Assembly: GCA_027340195.1 (NCBI GenBank)
Contig: DAHWNE010000281.1
Location: 1 to 9,128 of the forward strand
Direction of reading: 5' to 3'
Source: Acetobacteraceae bacterium
Lineage (GTDB): Bacteria > Pseudomonadota > Alphaproteobacteria > Acetobacterales > Acetobacteraceae
Length of the DNA stretch: 9,128 nt
A program made the translations under genes and the position numbers. Below, piece after piece: positions 6,455 through 9,128 of the stretch. Position 1 is the stretch's first letter. Every line of letters begins with the position of its first letter. Below the pieces are notes generated by a model. The model was not told the DNA's origin and ran no database searches. It was given only the letters and a program-made list of their open reading frames with translations.

Positions 6455-7855
6455 TCAGCGGGACAGCGCGAGGCCGAAGCCGCGCGGATCATGCGCGGCG
6501 GTGCAGCTGGCGGCGCCGTGCGGACACAGGATCACCTGCGCGCGCCCCGGCGCCGGGACCGGGCGCGGCATCGGCACGCCGGAAGCGAGCGCATCGGCCA
6601 GCGCCGCCCCGACCGCCATGCCGGCGCCATCCTGCCCGGATCCGGCGACGGCGGCCAGCAGCCGCTTGCGCCCGGGATTCCAGGCCATGGCCGCGGCCAG
6701 CAGCGGCGGCGGCGTGCGCGCGGGCGAGGCGCCGAGCAGGAAGCCGAGCTCCGGCAGCACCCGCCCGGTGCCGAACAGGTTTCCGAGCGTCGTGGCACAG
6801 GCCACCGCGCCGCCCTTACGGTCCACCGCGAGGAAGCTGGTGGAGGCCGGCAACGGCCCCAGCCCGGCGGCGGGAAGGTTGGTATCGGCCAGCAGCCCCG
6901 CCGGCGTGCCCTGCCCGGCCCGCCAGGCCGCCGCCACCGCCAGCGCCCGTGCCTGGGCGGCGGCGAGATCGGCGGGGGCGGCGCGCAACGCCTGGAACGC
7001 GGCGGCGGCGGCCAGCCCGCCATCGGCAGGAGGCGGCAGGAAGGCGGCGCGCGCGGTGTTTCCGCCGCCATCGGCCGGCAGCACGATCGGCGCCGCCAGC
7101 CACGCCTTGGTGGCGCGCAGCCCGGCAGCGGTCATCGGCCCGCCGGCGAGGGCGGATTCATGAACCAGCCGCCGCGCCAGCAGCCCCTGGTAGAGATCGC
7201 CCACGCCGACCCGGCTGAGCCGTTCCAGCGTGGCCGAGAGGGCCGGATCGCGCAGCGTCTGGCCGGCGGCGAGCGGGACTCCGGCGGGACCGAAGATCGC
7301 GCGGGCCCCGGGATCGGCGAGCAGCGGCGTGGCGACCACCGCGAGATCCGCCGCCAACGCGCGCGAGACCGGCACGCCGCGCCTTGCCGCGTCGGCGGCC
7401 GGGCGCAGCAGCGGACCGAACGGCAGATGCCCGGCGGCGGCGTGCAGCAGATACATCCCGCGCGCGAAGCTCGGCAGCGCGGCCGGCCGGTCGGCCGCGG
7501 CGGCCGGCGGCATCGGCGCCGGCTGCGGCGGGAACAGCACCGCCCGCGGCATCCCACCGGGGATGAATCTGAGGCAGGCGCCGGAACCGCCGAGGCCGAC
7601 CCGGGAGGGCAAGGTGACCGCCAGGGTGAAGCCCATCGCCACCGCGGCGTCGGCGGCATCCCCGCCATCGGCCAGCACCTGGCGGCCGACCAGCGCCGCT
7701 TCGGGTTCGGGCGCCACCACGGCGCCGCGGAACGGGCCGGTCGAGGCGGCGGGCGCGCCAAGGGGGGCAGAGGGGCCGCCGCAGCCGGCGAGCAGCAGCG
7801 CGAGCAGGCCGGCGCCGAGGCGGCGGGCGCGGCGGGGGCGGAGCGACGGGACCAA
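6455..7855 (-). CDS. Gamma-glutamyltransferase-family lipoprotein, degenerate active site
   Basis: The 466-residue product is a member of the gamma-glutamyltransferase (Ntn-hydrolase) family, shorter than the usual 530-580. Residues 7-25 look like a lipoprotein signal (RPRRARR, a leucine-rich core, lipobox LLAG-Cys25), so it is probably a membrane-anchored periplasmic protein. [18 protein letters not shown] (44-61) and [12 protein letters not shown] (64-75) match the family N-terminal core, and VGLGGSG (86-92) the glycine loop. Residues 338-366 align without gaps to the start of the E. coli small subunit (TTHYS...FGTGIV): nucleophile Thr391 becomes Ser338, and Thr392/His393 become Thr339/Ser340. 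Arg114, Asp433 and the Ser462-Ser463 pair of E. coli are not recognisable, while a GSGQDGAG loop (405-412) matches GSPGG. Start is TTG at 7855 with GAGGA about 10 bases upstream. Glutathione hydrolysis is doubtful. Confidence 0.82.
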   Translation of the reverse strand: MVPSLRPRRARRLGAGLLALLLAGCGGPSAPLGAPAASTGPFRGAVVAPEPEAALVGRQVLADGGDAADAAVAMGFTLAVTLPSRVGLGGSGACLRFIPGGMPRAVLFPPQPAPMPPAAAADRPAALPSFARGMYLLHAAAGHLPFGPLLRPAADAARRGVPVSRALAADLAVVATPLLADPGARAIFGPAGVPLAAGQTLRDPALSATLERLSRVGVGDLYQGLLARRLVHESALAGGPMTAAGLRATKAWLAAPIVLPADGGGNTARAAFLPPPADGGLAAAAAFQALRAAPADLAAAQARALAVAAAWRAGQGTPAGLLADTNLPAAGLGPLPASTSFLAVDRKGGAVACATTLGNLFGTGRVLPELGFLLGASPARTPPPLLAAAMAWNPGRKRLLAAVAGSGQDGAGMAVGAALADALASGVPMPRPVPAPGRAQVILCPHGAASCTAAHDPRGFGLALSR

Positions 7856-7870
7856 GACGGCGGTTTCCTC
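7853..7870 (-). promoter_or_regulatory. Ribosome binding site with TTG start
   Basis: On the minus strand GAGGAAA is followed by a 7-9-base spacer and a TTG codon (7855-7853). The frame has no in-frame ATG or GTG between this point and the imuB stop, and the lipoprotein signal begins right after, so TTG is the most likely start of the transferase-like gene. Confidence 0.7.
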
Positions 7871-7897
7871 GGGGTCGGGACGGGCGGAGGCATAGAC

Positions 7898-7915
7898 GCC
7901 GGCGGGGCCGCCGGC
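7898..7915 (-). terminator. GC hairpin between imuB and the transferase-like gene
   Basis: GCCGGCGG and CCGCCGGC form a perfect 8-bp inverted repeat with a 2-base centre (7 bp with a realistic 4-base loop), 16 bases downstream of the imuB stop. No U tract follows on the minus strand (it reads GTCTATGCC), so it is not a classical intrinsic terminator. It may pause transcription, stabilise a 3' end, or be chance in GC-rich DNA. Apart from this and the ribosome site, the 75-base gap holds nothing recognisable. Confidence 0.35.
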
Positions 7916-7930
7916 AATGCGCCGGCCCGG

Positions 7931-9128
7931 CTAGCCGATCCCGTGGAGGAACCAGCAGAGATCGCCGCTCGCCGCCGCCATTCCGTCGCCGCGACGATAG
8001 AGCCAGAACCGTTGCCCCTCGACATCCTCCACCCGCCAATAGTCGCGCACCGCCTCGGTCTCGGCCGCGCGGCGCCACCATTCGCCGCGCACCCGTTCGG
8101 GCCCGTCGGCGCGGCGCACCAGGAAGCGCCGGCGGCGCCAGACAAAGGCGGCCGGAGGGCGATCCGGCAGCAGGGCCAGCGCCTCGATCGGCTGCGGTGG
8201 GGTCAGCAGCCGGGGCGGCCGCGGCAGGAAGGTGGGCCAGGCGCCGGCGGGCGGGGTCAAGGACGAGATCATCGGCGGGACGCGGCGGACGGCGCGCTCC
8301 GGCACCGCGCTCTGGGTCGGGGCGGCGCGCCAGATCCGGCCCTCCCCGAGCCGCCCGGCCAAGCGATCGAGCAAGGGGGCCAGCGATGGGGGAGACGAGG
8401 CGGCAAGGCCGGTCTGCTCGGGCGCCAGCGGCTCGGCCCGGATCACCGCCAGATGCAGGGCAGCGATACCCTGCCCCGGGTCCAGCCGCTCCAGCCGCGC
8501 CACCAGCAGCCGGACCAGATGCGGCGCGGCGCGGGTGGCGGCGGCGGTGCCGGCGGTCAGGCGGGCCTCGGTGCCGTCCACCCGCTCGGCGCGCAGGACG
8601 AGCCGCCGCGCGCCCAGCCCGGCCGCCTCCAGCCGCGCGCAGAGCGTCGCGCTCAGCGCCGCGATGGCGTCGGCGAGCAGGGGGACCAAGGGGGCGGCCT
8701 CGGTCAGCGGTTCGGGGAAGGTCTGCGTCGCCGCCAGCATCATCGGCGGGGCCAGCGGCGACAGCGGCTCGGCCAGGTGCCCCAGCGCCTGATCCAGCCG
8801 CCGCAGCGCCACCGCGCCCAGCCGGCGCGCGAGCGGGGCACGCGGCAGGGCCGCCAGATCGGCAATGCGCGTCACCCCCAGCCGTTCCAGCAGCGCCAGC
8901 GCCGGCGGGTCCAGCCGCAGCGCCGCCACCGGCAAGGGCGCCAGCGCCGCCGCCCCGCCCGGCGGCACCACGCCGGCCTTGCCATACCGGGCCACCGCCC
9001 AGGCCGCGCCCGGCGTATCCGCCACCGCCGCCCGCGCGGTCAGGCCGAACCGGGCCAGCCGGGCGACGAGGTCGGCGAGCAGCGCCGCCTCCCCGCCGGC
9101 CAGGTGCGCCGCGCCGGTGATGTCGATC
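7931..9128 (-). CDS. imuB: ImuB, Y-family polymerase-like mutasome protein (N terminus cut by window)
   Basis: ImuB is the catalytically inactive Y-family polymerase homologue that bridges the beta clamp to DnaE2 and ImuA in SOS-induced translesion synthesis. The frame is open to the window edge, so the start and the first part of the palm domain are missing. The visible part (399 codons) opens with IDITGAAHLAGGEAALLADL, close to the LD-TGCAHLFGGE signature of ImuB, then RFGLTARAAVADTPGAAWA, a helix-hairpin-helix-like segment (LALLERLGVTRIADLAALP), the little-finger region and an arginine-rich C-terminal domain ending in GDLCWFLHGIG. The usual Cys of TGCAH is Ala here. In many alphaproteobacteria imuB is followed by dnaE2; here the next gene on the strand is the transferase-like lipoprotein. 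imuA would lie beyond the right edge. Confidence 0.93.
   Translation of the reverse strand, partial: IDITGAAHLAGGEAALLADLVARLARFGLTARAAVADTPGAAWAVARYGKAGVVPPGGAAALAPLPVAALRLDPPALALLERLGVTRIADLAALPRAPLARRLGAVALRRLDQALGHLAEPLSPLAPPMMLAATQTFPEPLTEAAPLVPLLADAIAALSATLCARLEAAGLGARRLVLRAERVDGTEARLTAGTAAATRAAPHLVRLLVARLERLDPGQGIAALHLAVIRAEPLAPEQTGLAASSPPSLAPLLDRLAGRLGEGRIWRAAPTQSAVPERAVRRVPPMISSLTPPAGAWPTFLPRPPRLLTPPQPIEALALLPDRPPAAFVWRRRRFLVRRADGPERVRGEWWRRAAETEAVRDYWRVEDVEGQRFWLYRRGDGMAAASGDLCWFLHGIG

Noticed and set aside
8197..9120. A 307-residue plus-strand frame opposite imuB.
   Set aside because: It is almost entirely Ala, Arg, Pro and Gly, with no domain; a shadow of imuB codons.
1..9128. 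Mobile elements, CRISPR arrays, tRNA or rRNA genes, toxin or defence genes.
   Set aside because: No transposase or integrase frame, spaced direct repeats or RNA-gene structure could be recognised by reading; all sizeable segments are covered by ordinary protein genes.

Overview
This window is very GC-rich, with almost every third codon position G or C. It is densely packed with bacterial protein genes. Gene content and arrangement point to an alphaproteobacterium: a C-P lyase cluster of the phnGHIJK type, an ImuB-type SOS mutasome gene and a mitochondrial-like enoyl-CoA hydratase. Composition and gene style fit Rhodospirillales/Acetobacteraceae best, but that placement is an inference and no marker gene is present.

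Layout. (1) 64-1815, minus strand: a two-gene unit, transcribed leftwards, encoding a 4,5-dihydroxyphthalate decarboxylase-like/substrate-binding-fold protein and an HpcH/HpaI-type aldolase. (2) 1816-1959: a divergent control region. It carries a GntR/HutC-type palindrome that overlaps the phnG start codon and a weak sigma70-like promoter. (3) 1960-5648, plus strand: phnG-phnH-phnI-phnJ-phnK, the C-P lyase core complex plus its ABC protein PhnK. Every junction overlaps by 1 or 4 bases. (4) 5652-7855, minus strand: an enoyl-CoA hydratase preceded by a gamma-glutamyltransferase-family lipoprotein gene whose active-site residues are largely replaced. (5) 7931-9128, minus strand: the C-terminal part of imuB, cut by the window edge.

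How the genes work together. PhnG, H, I and J form the core that moves alkylphosphonate onto ribose and cleaves the C-P bond by radical SAM chemistry; PhnK docks on PhnJ. The set stops abruptly at phnK. No phnL, phnM, phnN, phnF or phnCDE transporter lies in the window, so the remaining pathway and its regulator must be encoded elsewhere. The palindrome at phnG suggests that a PhnF-like repressor acts in trans. The flanking genes have no obvious biochemical tie to phosphonate use. imuB is followed by the transferase-like gene and not by the usual dnaE2.

The C-P lyase genes are a well-known system and are canonical at the residue level. I did not find a clearly new system. The points most worth a second look are the operator-on-start-codon arrangement, the split phn cluster and the probable pseudoenzyme of the gamma-glutamyltransferase family.
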